DNA from: CAG-103 sp963627135
GTDB lineage: Bacteria > Bacillota > Clostridia > Oscillospirales > Oscillospiraceae
Length of the DNA stretch: 64,000 nucleotides
Assembly (NCBI GenBank): GCA_963627135.1
Contig: CAVFZY010000020.1
Coordinates: forward strand, 62,001 to 126,000
Direction of reading: 5' to 3'
Both the position numbers and the translations under genes were made by a program. A model generated the notes under the pieces. That model was given only the letters and a program-made list of their open reading frames with translations, was not told where the DNA came from and did not search any database. Shown here in pieces: positions 16,204 to 28,093 of the stretch (position 1 is its first letter; the number at the start of each line of letters is the position of its first letter).

Positions 16204-17106
16204 TTACAGTTCCGAGCCCTGCACCAGATCGTCGCGCGCGAAAGCGGCGTGGATCGCGTTGAGCACGCGCTTTTTGTCCGCGCTCCAGAGCGGCGCGATG
16301 AGGTCGCGCTTGGCACCGTCGCCGGTCAGACGGTGGATGACCATCTCCGGCGGGAGGACGCGCAGACACTGCTCGAGCAGGTCGATATCGTGCTCCAGCG
16401 TGAGCACCTCAAACTTTCCGACAGCATAGTCCGCCGCCAGATCCGTGCCCCGCAGCACATGCAGCAGGTGCAGCTTGATGCCCTGCGCCCCGCTCTGACC
16501 GATGTAGCGCGCTGTCTGCACCATCTGCGCATCCGTCTCCCCCGGAAGACCGAGGATCTGGTGCACAATGACCTCCAGACCGGCCTCACGAAGGCAGCGG
16601 ACCGCATCGTCAAACACCGGCAGGTCGTAGCCGCGGCGGATGTAGGCCGCGCTCTGCGGATGGATGGTCTGCAGGCCAAGCTCGACCCAGACGGGTTTTT
16701 CGGCATTCAGCTGCTGCAGCAGCGCGATCACGGCATCCGGCAGGCAGTCCGGCCGCGTGGCGACCGACAGCGCCGCAACATCCTTCGGTACAAGCGCCTG
16801 TGTAAACAGGCGCTCCATGCGCGCAAGACTGCCATAGGTATTCGTGAAGTTCTGAAAATAGGCAATGTATTTGCCGCCGCCGTTTTTACCGGCCACGCGC
16901 GCCTTGGCCGCCTCGATCTGCTGCGGGATATCCAGCGCACGGTCAGCGGCAAAGGCGCCGGAACCGTCCCCGGCGCAGAAAATGCAGCCGCGTGTATCGA
17001 TGGCCCCGTCCCGGTTCGGACAGGTAAAGCCGCCGTCGAGCGCGAGCTTATAGACCTTGCAACCGAAGCGGCGGCGCAGCTCCTCATTCAAAGTGTGATA
17101 ATACAT
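16204..17106 (-). CDS. TIGR01212-type radical SAM protein
   Basis: 300 residues with an unusual radical SAM cluster motif, CPNRDGAIDTRGCIFC (Cys29, Cys41, Cys44), which is the signature of the TIGR01212/YhcC family related to Elp3. Further family segments: YIAYFQNFTNTYG, ALSVATRPDCLPD, WVELGLQTIHP and GIKLHLLHVLRGTDLA. The substrate of the family is not established. No Shine-Dalgarno precedes the start at 17106, and the mreB terminator ends only a few bases upstream. An alternative start was sought and not found. Confidence 0.9.
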   Translation of the reverse strand: MYYHTLNEELRRRFGCKVYKLALDGGFTCPNRDGAIDTRGCIFCAGDGSGAFAADRALDIPQQIEAAKARVAGKNGGGKYIAYFQNFTNTYGSLARMERLFTQALVPKDVAALSVATRPDCLPDAVIALLQQLNAEKPVWVELGLQTIHPQSAAYIRRGYDLPVFDDAVRCLREAGLEVIVHQILGLPGETDAQMVQTARYIGQSGAQGIKLHLLHVLRGTDLAADYAVGKFEVLTLEHDIDLLEQCLRVLPPEMVIHRLTGDGAKRDLIAPLWSADKKRVLNAIHAAFARDDLVQGSEL

Positions 17107-17111
17107 AGCAG

Positions 17112-17133
17112 AAAAAAGCCGGGGATACCCGGC
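17112..17133 (-). terminator. Terminator between mreB and the radical SAM gene
   Basis: GCCGGG (17118-17123), a GATA loop and CCCGGC (17128-17133), followed on the minus strand by TTTTTT. The T-run ends about 5 bases before the next start codon. Confidence 0.75.
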
Positions 17134-17140
17134 CTTTGTT

Positions 17141-18172
17141 TTATGCCTTCATCTGGCGCTTGCGCGCGAGATTGACCATGCCGTCTTGCATGTCGTTGAG
17201 ATTCATGAGCATCTTGCCGCTGCCGAACGCTGCGCACGAGAGCGCGTCGTCCACGACCGTCGTGCGGATGCCGGTGTCCTTTTCCACGAGCTGATCAAAG
17301 CCGTAGATCAGACTGCCGCCGCCGGCCATGATGATGCCGTTTTGCGCCAGATCCGCTACAAGCTCCGGCGGCGTGCGCTCGAGCACCATGTGGATGGTTT
17401 CGAGAATGTCGCGCGCGGGCTCGGCGATGGCCTCCACGAGCTCGACGGAGCTGATCTTCACGGATTTCGGCAGGCCGGTCGTCAGGCAGCGGCCCTTGAC
17501 CTCCTGAATGCCCACCTCCGTGCGCGGCACAAGGCACGCAATGCCGATCTTGAGCTCTTCGGCCGTGCGCTTGCCGATGAGGATGTTGTGCTTGCGGCGC
17601 ACGTAGCGCACGATTGCCTCATCAAAAGCGTCACCGGCGGTCTTGATGGATTCGCTCTCGACCACGCCGCCGAGGGAAACGACCGCGACCTCCGTCGTGC
17701 CGCCGCCGATGTCGATGACCAGATGGCCGTCCGGCTTGGAGATGTCCGCCCCCGCGCCGGCCGCCGTGGCCACGGCAGACTCCACGAGGTACACCTTGCG
17801 TGCACCAGCCTCAATGACGGCGTCAATAACGTTGCGCTCCTCCACACCGGTCACGCTGCTCGGCACCGTGACGAGCACGCGCGGCTTGAAGAGGCTGAAC
17901 GACGTCACGCGTGAGAGCAGCTCCTTGAGCATGAGCGCCGTCATGTCATAGTCCGAGATGACGCCCGCGCTGATCGGATGGATGGCCACAATGTTTGCCG
18001 GAGTGCGGCCGAGCATTTTCTGCGCATCCTGACCGACCTTAAGCATCCGGCCGGTGTACTTATCGACCGCCACGATAGACGGCTCGCGCAGCATGATGCC
18101 CTTGCCGCGCACAAACACGCGGATGTTGGTCGTGCCGAGGTCAATGGCAATGTCACGTTCAAAAATCATCAT
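17141..18172 (-). CDS. mreB: MreB/Mbl-family rod shape-determining actin homologue
   Basis: A bacterial actin that guides cell-wall synthesis along the cell length. 343 residues with the actin ATPase elements: phosphate-1 IAIDLGTTNIRVFVRG, TVPSSVTGVEERNVIDA, phosphate-2 VIDIGGGTTEVAVVSLGG, and adenosine-loop IIMAGGGSLIYGFDQL. The start at 18172 has AGGAG 9 bases upstream; a longer N-terminal extension is basic, overlaps no motif and is rejected. No mreC or mreD is adjacent, so this may be a stand-alone paralogue; the symbol is by family. Confidence 0.9.
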   Translation of the reverse strand: MMIFERDIAIDLGTTNIRVFVRGKGIMLREPSIVAVDKYTGRMLKVGQDAQKMLGRTPANIVAIHPISAGVISDYDMTALMLKELLSRVTSFSLFKPRVLVTVPSSVTGVEERNVIDAVIEAGARKVYLVESAVATAAGAGADISKPDGHLVIDIGGGTTEVAVVSLGGVVESESIKTAGDAFDEAIVRYVRRKHNILIGKRTAEELKIGIACLVPRTEVGIQEVKGRCLTTGLPKSVKISSVELVEAIAEPARDILETIHMVLERTPPELVADLAQNGIIMAGGGSLIYGFDQLVEKDTGIRTTVVDDALSCAAFGSGKMLMNLNDMQDGMVNLARKRQMKA

Positions 18173-18239
18173 AAAGCAAAACTCCTGTATCATCCGCACA
18201 GCGGATGTTATAGTCAATCGTAGCCGTCTCGCGGCCGTT

Positions 18240-18893
18240 TTAGTCAGCCGCGCGCGCGACCGTAGCGCAGACGACCTGCTCCGCGCCCGCTTTGCCGAGC
18301 ACACGCGCGCACTCCGAGAGTGTGGAGCCGGTCGTGACGATATCATCAATAAGCAGGACACGCTTTCCCGTCACATCCGCGCCCTTTTTCATACGGTAGG
18401 CCCCGGTAATGTTCGCGCGGCGCTTGGCCGCATCGCCGGTGCCGGACTGCGGCTGCGTGTTGCGCTGCTTATAGAGCGTCGGCGTCAGCGGCATGCCGAG
18501 CGCCTTTGCCGTTGCTTTTGCCAGCAAGCGCGCCTGATCATAGCCACGCTGACGCAGGCGCTTGCGGCTCAGCGGCACCCATGTGATGAGGTCAAACGCT
18601 CCCGGAAGCTCCGCGCGCACCGTCTCGGCAACGAGCCGGCCATAGACCTTGGCGTACCCGGTCGCGCCGCCGAATTTATAACGCAGCAGCGATTCACGCA
18701 CATTGCCCTCGTAATTGAGCGGTGAGACGCACGCCGGGATGAATGAAAAGTGCTGCCGCCCGCCGTTTTGTGCAAACGGCAGACCGGTCTTGCAGTGTGC
18801 GCAGACGCCCTCGCGGCTGGTCTCAAGAAAATCGTGGCAGAACGCGCACCGCGGCGGATAGAGCAGGTCAAGCAGGAACGAAATCACCTTCAT
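18240..18893 (-). CDS. comF: ComF family phosphoribosyltransferase-like protein
   Basis: 217 residues. An N-terminal four-cysteine zinc site (CAFC...CAHC, residues 16-34) is followed by a type I phosphoribosyltransferase domain. The PRPP-binding motif is VLLIDDIVTTGSTLSECA, preceded by ITWVPLSRKRLRQRGYDQAR. ComF/ComFC proteins act in DNA uptake and processing during transformation or in related DNA handling. The start overlaps the recD2 stop as ATGA, linking it to a helicase gene, which suits a DNA-processing role. Confidence 0.9.
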   Translation of the reverse strand: MKVISFLLDLLYPPRCAFCHDFLETSREGVCAHCKTGLPFAQNGGRQHFSFIPACVSPLNYEGNVRESLLRYKFGGATGYAKVYGRLVAETVRAELPGAFDLITWVPLSRKRLRQRGYDQARLLAKATAKALGMPLTPTLYKQRNTQPQSGTGDAAKRRANITGAYRMKKGADVTGKRVLLIDDIVTTGSTLSECARVLGKAGAEQVVCATVARAAD

Positions 18894-21112
18894 GTCTCAC
18901 CGCACTCTCCGCAGAGCCGGGCGCGCAGACCGCTGTAGCGCCGGGTCTGCGCCTGATTGTCGATCATATGATAGGCCACGCCCTCGTCGCCGACGACGAT
19001 GAGCAGAGACTTAGCGCGCGTGATGGCCGTATAGAGCACGCTGCGCGTGAGCAGCATGGGCCCGGCCCTGCCGATGCAGAGCACGACGGCGCGGTACTCG
19101 CTGCCCTGCGATTTATGCACCGTCATGACCCAGGCGTGCTCGAGCTCGTTGAGCATCTCAAAGCCGTAGGTCGCCGTCTTTCCGTCATAACAGACGGCGA
19201 GCGTCTCCGTCTGCGGGTCGATGGCCGTGATCTGGCCGACGTCGCCGTTATAGACGCCGGTCCCGGCCGTCGTACCGTCCGGATTTTTGAGTACGATGTC
19301 GTAATCATTGCGGATCTGCATCACGCGGTCGCCCTCGCGGAAGACGATCTCACCAAAGCGGCGCTCCTTCTTCCCATCAGCCGGTGGGTTGAGCGCTGCC
19401 TGTAGGCGCACGTTCAACGCCGCCATGCCGGTGTCATACTTGCGCGTTGGCGTGAGCACCTGAATGTCCGACGGCGGGATCTTCATATTGTTCGGCAGGC
19501 GCGTTTTGCACAACTCCACGACCGTATCGGCCGCTTTCTGCGGATCGGTGCGCCGGAGGAAGAAAAAGTCCCCGCTGTTTTGCGCAAGCTTCGGGTGTTC
19601 GCCACGGTTGATCGCGTGCGCATAAGCGACGATGCTGCTCCCAGCGGCCTGGCGAAAAATCTCCGTCATGCGTACAGTCGGAATGACGCCGCTGCGGATG
19701 ATATCCGAAAACACGTTGCCCGGGCCGACGGACGGCAGCTGGTCGGCATCGCCCACAAGGATGAGCCGGCACTCCGGCCGCATGGCGCGCAACAGCGCGC
19801 ACATGAGCGAGATGTCCACCATGGAGCACTCGTCGAGGATGACGGCGTCGCACTCAAGCGGGTCGTCCTCGTCGCGCCGAAAGGCGATGTCCTGATGATC
19901 GTCGCTCATGCCGGCCTCGAGCAGACGATGAATCGTCTGCGCGCTCCGGCCGGTCAACTCGCTCATGCGCTTGGCGGCGCGCCCCGTCGGCGCCGCGAGC
20001 TGGGTATCGAGCCTGAGCACGTCAAACAGCGCGAGGATCGCGCGGATAGACGTCGTCTTGCCGGTGCCGGGACCGCCGGTGATCGCGATGACCTGGTGCC
20101 GGCAGGCGAGCCGAAGCGTCTCCTTTTGCTGCTCGGCAAAGGTCAGGCCGAGCTGCGCTTCGATCTGCGCCGCGATCTTGTCCGTATCCGGCATGCGGCG
20201 GTATTCATTCCGTGCCATGGCGAGCAGCCGCTCGGCCGTGTAGGTCTCCGCCTCATGCAGGCGCGCGAGATAGCACCCGTCACACCCGGCGACGCGCTCG
20301 CGCACCAGTTCGCCGCTGCCCACGAGCGTGTCCACACTCTCGGCGACGAGCTCGTCCGGCACACTGCTGAGCTGCGACGTCGCCGCCAGCAGGTTGCGGT
20401 ACGAGATGAAGCAGTGGCCACGCACGGCGTTATAGGCAAGTTCATACAGCGTCGCCGCAGCGACACGCTCCGCACTCTGGTCGTCAAACCCGTGGCCGAG
20501 CGCCAGCGCATCCGCCTCCTGAAACGTGGCGCCGATGGCGTCCGAAACGAGTATGTAAGGGTTGTCCTGCACGAGCTGCAGGGCCTCGTCGCCGTAATAC
20601 TGGTACATCCGCAGGGCAATGACCGGGCGGATGTTGGCAGAGGCCAGAAACTCGATCAAGCGGCGCATACCTGCCTGCCGCCGGAAATTGGCCGACATGG
20701 CCTTTGCCTTGGAAAGGCTGATGCCCTTGATGGCCGTGAGCTTTTCCGGCTCGTACTCCAGCACATTCAGTGTATCGGCACCAAAGCGCGACACGAGCAG
20801 CGACGCCGTCGCCGGGCCAATGCCGCGCACGGCGCGCCCGGCGAGATAGGCATAGATCGCGTCCGCCGTCTCCGGCATGGTACGCTCGGCAAACTCGGCC
20901 TTGAACTGCTGGCCGTGCGCCGGGTGCGTCATCCAGTTGCCGGTGACGATCATGGACTCGCCCGGCACGGCATACGGAATGCAGCCAACGACCATCGTCT
21001 GGCTGCCGTCGTCCACATCCAGCTTGAGGACGGTGTAGCCGTTTTCCTCGTTCTGATAGATGACCGCCGCGACGGTGCCGCATAATTCTATTGGATTGGT
21101 GTTTGCATCCAT
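18890..21112 (-). CDS. recD2: RecD2-type ATP-dependent DNA helicase
   Basis: A 740-residue superfamily 1B 5'-3' helicase of the stand-alone RecD type. It has an N-terminal OB-like region (GTVAAVIYQNEENGYTVLKL) and helix-hairpin-helix repeats (VRGIGPATASLLVSRFG; LTAIKGISLSKAKAM). Walker A AITGGPGTGKTTSIRAI lies near residue 345, with Walker B DAVILDECSMVD and the C-terminal motif VMTVHKSQGSEYRAVVL. It acts in DNA repair outside RecBCD. The start at 21112 has GGAGGAG 8 bases upstream and overlaps the upstream gene by 25 bases. Confidence 0.93.
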   Translation of the reverse strand: MDANTNPIELCGTVAAVIYQNEENGYTVLKLDVDDGSQTMVVGCIPYAVPGESMIVTGNWMTHPAHGQQFKAEFAERTMPETADAIYAYLAGRAVRGIGPATASLLVSRFGADTLNVLEYEPEKLTAIKGISLSKAKAMSANFRRQAGMRRLIEFLASANIRPVIALRMYQYYGDEALQLVQDNPYILVSDAIGATFQEADALALGHGFDDQSAERVAAATLYELAYNAVRGHCFISYRNLLAATSQLSSVPDELVAESVDTLVGSGELVRERVAGCDGCYLARLHEAETYTAERLLAMARNEYRRMPDTDKIAAQIEAQLGLTFAEQQKETLRLACRHQVIAITGGPGTGKTTSIRAILALFDVLRLDTQLAAPTGRAAKRMSELTGRSAQTIHRLLEAGMSDDHQDIAFRRDEDDPLECDAVILDECSMVDISLMCALLRAMRPECRLILVGDADQLPSVGPGNVFSDIIRSGVIPTVRMTEIFRQAAGSSIVAYAHAINRGEHPKLAQNSGDFFFLRRTDPQKAADTVVELCKTRLPNNMKIPPSDIQVLTPTRKYDTGMAALNVRLQAALNPPADGKKERRFGEIVFREGDRVMQIRNDYDIVLKNPDGTTAGTGVYNGDVGQITAIDPQTETLAVCYDGKTATYGFEMLNELEHAWVMTVHKSQGSEYRAVVLCIGRAGPMLLTRSVLYTAITRAKSLLIVVGDEGVAYHMIDNQAQTRRYSGLRARLCGECGET

Positions 21113-21435
21113 TGGCAAAACTCCTCCGTTTTGCACAGCTTCAGATCTCCGCACCGGTGCGCAAGGCGCTCAGCCAGTGCGGCCGCTTCCTCCGTCAGGC
21201 CGCAGTCCACGAGCAGAATGTCCGCCGCGACGGTGCCGCTGCCCCGCAGCCACTGAGCGCCGCGCAGGAGATTTTCCAGCTCCGGTGCGTCCCCGTGCAC
21301 CTGCACGACGAGCGTGATGCGCGTGTACCTGCCGGAGCGCACCGGCGTGAGCAGCGCGCCGCTGAGCATCCACAGCAGCCAGGCAAAGCCCAGGATCAGC
21401 AGGACGCATAAGGTGATCTGAATGACCATATTCAC
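21088..21435 (-). CDS. Small membrane-anchored protein of unknown function
   Basis: 115 residues, not recognised. An N-terminal membrane helix (about 4-26, ITLCVLLILGFAWLLWMLSG) is followed by a short cytoplasmic domain with two strand-helix units, ITLVVQVHGDAPELENLLRG and AADILLVDCGLTEEAAALAE. These resemble the opening of a GT-A-type glycosyltransferase or Rossmann fold but are too short to be one. The start appears to be GTG at 21435 with AGGAG about 8 bases upstream; an ATG two codons later is possible. Its end overlaps recD2, and uvrA lies 43 bases upstream, so it sits between two DNA-repair genes. Confidence 0.6.
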   Translation of the reverse strand: MNMVIQITLCVLLILGFAWLLWMLSGALLTPVRSGRYTRITLVVQVHGDAPELENLLRGAQWLRGSGTVAADILLVDCGLTEEAAALAERLAHRCGDLKLCKTEEFCQWMQTPIQ

Positions 21436-21477
21436 CGCCCCCTCTCCTTTCAGCCTATGAGAAAAGGGGCTTGGCCG

Positions 21478-24306
<2,829 letters not shown>

Positions 24307-24324
24307 GGGTGCCTCCGTGATTGC

Positions 24325-24816
24325 TTATGGTTCGATGGTCAGGTCCGCTGTGGACGCGCGCACGAGCGCGATGAGCGTCTCCGGCGCGGTCTCGACTTGG
24401 CAGCCGATCTTGCCGGCGCTGACGAGGATGGTCTCCTGCGCGAGCGCCTGCGCGGCAAAGACCGTGCGAAACTGCTTTTTCATGCCGACCGGCGAGCAGC
24501 CGCCGCGCACGTAGCCCGTCAGGGGCGTGAGTTCGGAGACGTGCAGCATGGCAATGGACTTCTCCCCCACGGCCTTTGCCGCCTTCTTGAGGTCAAGCTC
24601 GCACGCGACCGGGATGACGAACACGTACGGCGTCTTGCTCGCACCACGGGCGACCAGCGTCTTGAACACCTTCGCCGGGTCCATGCCTGTCATCTGTGCG
24701 ACGGTCACGCCGTCCACCGCATCGTCGCCGTGCGGATATGTGTGCGGCGTGTAGGGCACCTTCTTCTGGTCGAGCAGGCGCATGACATTCGTTTTTTCGA
24801 TGGATGATTTCGCCAT
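24325..24816 (-). CDS. ybaK: Cys-tRNA(Pro) deacylase YbaK/EbsC
   Basis: Trans-editing hydrolase that clears cysteine mischarged on tRNA(Pro). About 163 residues. Family landmarks: KVPYTPHTYPHGDDAVDGVT, DPAKVFKTLVARGA (with the catalytic-site lysine), FVIPVACELDLKKAAKA, and GYVRGGCSPVGMKKQFRTVF. The start at 24816 has GGAGG 8 bases upstream. It is 19 bases upstream of uvrA on the same strand and divergent from gluQ. Confidence 0.92.
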   Translation of the reverse strand: MAKSSIEKTNVMRLLDQKKVPYTPHTYPHGDDAVDGVTVAQMTGMDPAKVFKTLVARGASKTPYVFVIPVACELDLKKAAKAVGEKSIAMLHVSELTPLTGYVRGGCSPVGMKKQFRTVFAAQALAQETILVSAGKIGCQVETAPETLIALVRASTADLTIEP

Positions 24817-24895
24817 AAGACATTCCTCCGCTGATAATAACACTTTATTATATCCGATTTTCCGCGTAGTTTCAAGGGATTTGACCGCAAAAGCG

Positions 24896-24923
24896 TTGCG
24901 AACCGGTGCGGTTATGCTATAAT
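24896..24923 (+). promoter_or_regulatory. Promoter of gluQ
   Basis: TTGCGA (24896-24901), a 16-base spacer and TATAAT (24918-24923) lie 30 bases before the gluQ start. Confidence 0.6.
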
Positions 24924-24953
24924 GCTCTCAGAACGAAACCGGAGGGATGACCG

Positions 24954-25895
24954 ATGCCGGATAACACGATCCGCGGCCGCTTTGCGCCCAGCCCGAGCGG
25001 GCGGCTGCATTTGGGAAATATGCTGACATTTCTGCTGGCGTGGCTGGATGTGCGCGCGCTCGGCGGGACGATGGTGTTCCGCCTCGAGGATCTCGACCCG
25101 GAGCGGAGCTGGGAGCACTACGCCGAACTGATGGCCGAGGACCTTCTCTGGCTCGGGCTCGACTGGGACGAGGGCTGGCGCCCCGATGCGCGGGACTACC
25201 GTCAGGGCACGCGCACGGAACGCTACACCGCCGCGTTGGACACACTGATGGAGCGAGGGATGGTATACGACTGCTACTGCAGCCGCGCCGAGCGGCTGGC
25301 CGCCAGCGCGCCGCACCCCGGTGAGCCACGGGAGGCCGGCTGCCCCTGCCGGACACTGTCGGCGCAGGAAGTGCAGGTGCGCCTGCGCATGGGCCGGCAC
25401 GCGGCAAAAAAGCTGGAAGTGGCGGATGCGGACATTTCTTTCATCGACGGACACTACGGCCCGCAAGAAACGGAGCTGCGGCGCGGGCGCGATGATTTTC
25501 TCATTCGGCGCTCGGACGGTGTATTCGCATACCAGCTTGCCGTGAGTGTGGACGATCTGGAGATGGGCATCACGCGCGTCGTGCGCGCGCGCGATCTGCT
25601 CGACTCCACGCCGCGGCAGATCTGGCTGATCGAAACGCTCGGCGGCCGCGCGCCGGAGTACGCGCACGCACCGCTGCTCGTCGCGCCGGGCGGGCGCAAG
25701 CTCTCCAAGCGGGAGGGCGATCTGAACATGGAGGCCCTGCGGCAGAAATACACGCCGGAGCAGCTGACCGGCAAGCTCGCAAAGCTCGCCGGCCTGCGGC
25801 CGACGGACGCACCGGTGACGGCGGCGGAGCTGACGGCGAACTTTTCCTGGGATAAGGTGCCGCGTGCGGACATTCCGATACCCGAGGATTTTTAA
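24954..25895 (+). CDS. gluQ: Glutamyl-Q tRNA(Asp) synthetase
   Basis: Attaches glutamate to queuosine at the wobble position of tRNA(Asp). 313 residues, a GluRS catalytic core without anticodon-binding domain. The class I signature appears as RFAPSPSGRLHLGNML, the KMSKS-like motif as GGRKLSKREGD, and a zinc site as CYC...CPC (about residues 107-134), as in known GluQ-RS proteins. GGAGGGATGACCG precedes the ATG. It is monocistronic, with its own promoter and terminator. Its presence implies queuosine-modified tRNA in this organism. Confidence 0.93.
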   Translation: MPDNTIRGRFAPSPSGRLHLGNMLTFLLAWLDVRALGGTMVFRLEDLDPERSWEHYAELMAEDLLWLGLDWDEGWRPDARDYRQGTRTERYTAALDTLMERGMVYDCYCSRAERLAASAPHPGEPREAGCPCRTLSAQEVQVRLRMGRHAAKKLEVADADISFIDGHYGPQETELRRGRDDFLIRRSDGVFAYQLAVSVDDLEMGITRVVRARDLLDSTPRQIWLIETLGGRAPEYAHAPLLVAPGGRKLSKREGDLNMEALRQKYTPEQLTGKLAKLAGLRPTDAPVTAAELTANFSWDKVPRADIPIPEDF

Positions 25896-25909
25896 CCGGA
25901 AACGCACGG

Positions 25910-25939
25910 TGGGCGCATCCAGACGGATGCGCCCATTTT
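25910..25939 (+). terminator. Terminator of gluQ
   Basis: TGGGCGCATCC (25910-25920) and GGATGCGCCCA (25925-25935) form a perfect 11-base stem with a 4-base loop, followed by TTTT. It lies just after the convergent gatD stop and may serve both. Confidence 0.85.
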
Positions 25940-25947
25940 CCATGCAA

Positions 25948-26691
25948 TTATTTTTTCAGCAGCCGGTCGCGCATGGTGTTGTGCGCGGCGAGCTCGGCCG
26001 CATCGTCCAGCGGCGTGAGCTCCAGCTCCGGATAACGCTGGTGCAGCGCTGTCGTGAGCAGATGGTCGCAAAATGCCGGGTTTTTCGGCAGGACCGGGCC
26101 GTGGCTGTACGTGCCGAACACGTTGTGATAGCGCACGCCCTCAAAGCCGTCCTCCCCGTTATTGCCGCCGCCGACGAGCACCTTGCCAAGCGGCGACACG
26201 CCGCTGCCGAGGTAGGTCTTGCCGCTGTGGTTTTCAAAACCGACGACCGTGCTGCCGCCGGACTCCGGCAGGCATTCAAAGAGGAAGTTGCCGATCATAC
26301 GCTCTTTCGAACCAACGGTGTAATAATCGATCGCGCCGATGAAATCGCACTGCTTGCCTTCCCACGTGCGGTAGTAGCTGCCGAGCATCTGGTAGCCGCC
26401 GCAGATGGTCAGAAACGTCTTACCGTCGGCGATAGCGGCCTTGATCTCGTCGCCCTTCCCGGCTTTCAGGTCGGACAGGAGCACCTCCTGCTCAAAGTCC
26501 TGACCGCCGCCGATGAAAAACAGGTCAAACTGCGTAAAATCCGCCTGCTCGCCGACCGTGACCTCCGTCACCTCGGCGCCGATGCCGCGCCACTCCAGAC
26601 GACGGCGCATGCAGAGAATGTTGCCCCGGTCGCCGTAGAGGTTCAGAAGATCCGGGTACAGGTGGCAGATGCGCAGGGTCTTCTCGCTCAT
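25948..26691 (-). CDS. gatD: Lipid II isoglutaminyl synthase, glutaminase subunit GatD
   Basis: Supplies ammonia to MurT for amidation of D-glutamate in the lipid II stem peptide. 247 residues, type 1 glutamine amidotransferase of the CobB/CobQ-like kind. Landmarks: LRICHLYPDLLNLYGDRGNI, FFIGGGQDFEQEV, nucleophile Cys97 in LTICGGYQMLG, and GTYSHGPVLPKNP with the probable catalytic His. I start it at 26691, where the ATG overlaps the murT stop (ATGA); a longer reading lies inside murT. Confidence 0.95.
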   Translation of the reverse strand: MSEKTLRICHLYPDLLNLYGDRGNILCMRRRLEWRGIGAEVTEVTVGEQADFTQFDLFFIGGGQDFEQEVLLSDLKAGKGDEIKAAIADGKTFLTICGGYQMLGSYYRTWEGKQCDFIGAIDYYTVGSKERMIGNFLFECLPESGGSTVVGFENHSGKTYLGSGVSPLGKVLVGGGNNGEDGFEGVRYHNVFGTYSHGPVLPKNPAFCDHLLTTALHQRYPELELTPLDDAAELAAHNTMRDRLLKK

Positions 26692-28058
26692 TCCCAGAAC
26701 TCCTTTCCGCCGAGCTGCTTTTGCAGCCGGCCGCGCAGATCCAGCATGGACGTATACGTCGGCATGATGAACACCGGGTATTCCGACGCGCACATGGCGT
26801 CGATCAGCGGGTCATAGTCATAAAACACCTGAATTTTTGCCTCATCCACGCCCGCATATTTCAGGCGCAGACGCAGCTCGTCGGCGCGCGTGCCGGACAC
26901 GAGCACTTGCCACAGGTGCTCGCCCATGGCGGCGAGCCGCTCAAAGTCCGCGTCCCAGATCCACGAGATGTCCGTACCGTCGGCGTCCCGGTCGTTGAGA
27001 CAGACAACAAATGTCGCTTCCTCGTTCAGCGCGGCAAGGTAGCGCATGGTCTGGTTGCAACCGGCGGGGTTTTTCACGAGCATCATGCGCCCGGGCGTGC
27101 CGCGCAGGTCGAACTTCTCCATGCGGCCAAAGCCGCAGCCGAACGCGCCGAGCGCGTACACGATCGCCTCCGGCGTGAAGCCGAATGCGTACAGCGCCGC
27201 CGCTGACCCGACGGCATTGTAGACGTTATACGCCGCCGGCAGGTTGATGTGCACGGCGTACTCCCGCCCGCCGATGGCCATGGTGACGTCGCTGGTATCC
27301 ACGCCGAGATTCTGCACCTCCGTGACGGCGACCTGCGGGTCCTCGCGGTGGTAGCCGCACTTCGGGCAGCAGAACGCGCCAAGATGGCCGTACGTGCGGT
27401 AGGCATAGACATACTCCGTCTTGCAGTGGATGCAGTGCGGCGCATCGGAGATCTCCGTCAGGTCGTCGCCGCCGAGCGGCACGTTCACGCCAAAGCGCAC
27501 GACCGGGTTCGGCACCTGCGCCGGGATGGACGCGATGAGCGAACAGTCGGCATTGATGCACAGCGTGCTCTCCGGCGTGTGGCGGATCCCCTCGAGGATG
27601 TTGTTGAGCGTGTGCGTGATCTCACCGTAGCGGTCGAGCTGATCGCGGAACACGTTTGTGGCCACGATGACCTCCGGCTTGAGATACTTGAGCACCGTTT
27701 TGGACGCCGCCTCGTCGCACTCGATGACGGCAAACTGGCACTTGGGCCGTCCGGTCAGGGTGCTGTGCATGGCGAACTCCGCCGTGATGCCGGAGATGAG
27801 GTTCGCGCCAGAGCGGTTGGCAAAGTAATTAAGTCCCGCATCGGCGAACGCCTGCTCGATCATGCGGGAGCTGGTCGTTTTGCCGTTCGTGCCGGTGACG
27901 AGGATGACGCGCACGCCCTGCGAGAGCACGCCGAGCACCTGCGGATACACCTTCAGCGCCACGCGGCCGGGAAACGCCGTGCCGCCGCGGCGCAGCAACC
28001 GCAGCAGGCCGCGCACGAGTTTACATAGCAATACTGCAAAAAAAGTTCGGATCTTCAT
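26688..28058 (-). CDS. murT: Lipid II isoglutaminyl synthase, Mur ligase-like subunit MurT
   Basis: ATP-dependent ligase that, with GatD, converts the D-glutamate of lipid II to D-isoglutamine. 456 residues. The Mur ligase P-loop VTGTNGKTTSSRMIEQAF lies near residue 54. The central TNVFRDQLDRYGEI is followed by a MurT-specific four-cysteine zinc ribbon (CIHC...CPKC, about residues 208-237). The C-terminal DUF1727 domain includes VFYDYDPLIDAM. An N-terminal hydrophobic/basic segment may associate with the membrane. It is encoded directly upstream of gatD with a 4-base overlap, the universal arrangement. Confidence 0.95.
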   Translation of the reverse strand: MKIRTFFAVLLCKLVRGLLRLLRRGGTAFPGRVALKVYPQVLGVLSQGVRVILVTGTNGKTTSSRMIEQAFADAGLNYFANRSGANLISGITAEFAMHSTLTGRPKCQFAVIECDEAASKTVLKYLKPEVIVATNVFRDQLDRYGEITHTLNNILEGIRHTPESTLCINADCSLIASIPAQVPNPVVRFGVNVPLGGDDLTEISDAPHCIHCKTEYVYAYRTYGHLGAFCCPKCGYHREDPQVAVTEVQNLGVDTSDVTMAIGGREYAVHINLPAAYNVYNAVGSAAALYAFGFTPEAIVYALGAFGCGFGRMEKFDLRGTPGRMMLVKNPAGCNQTMRYLAALNEEATFVVCLNDRDADGTDISWIWDADFERLAAMGEHLWQVLVSGTRADELRLRLKYAGVDEAKIQVFYDYDPLIDAMCASEYPVFIMPTYTSMLDLRGRLQKQLGGKEFWE

Positions 28059-28093
28059 TCGTCTGGGTCACTCCGTGATGGTTTCGGCACCTG

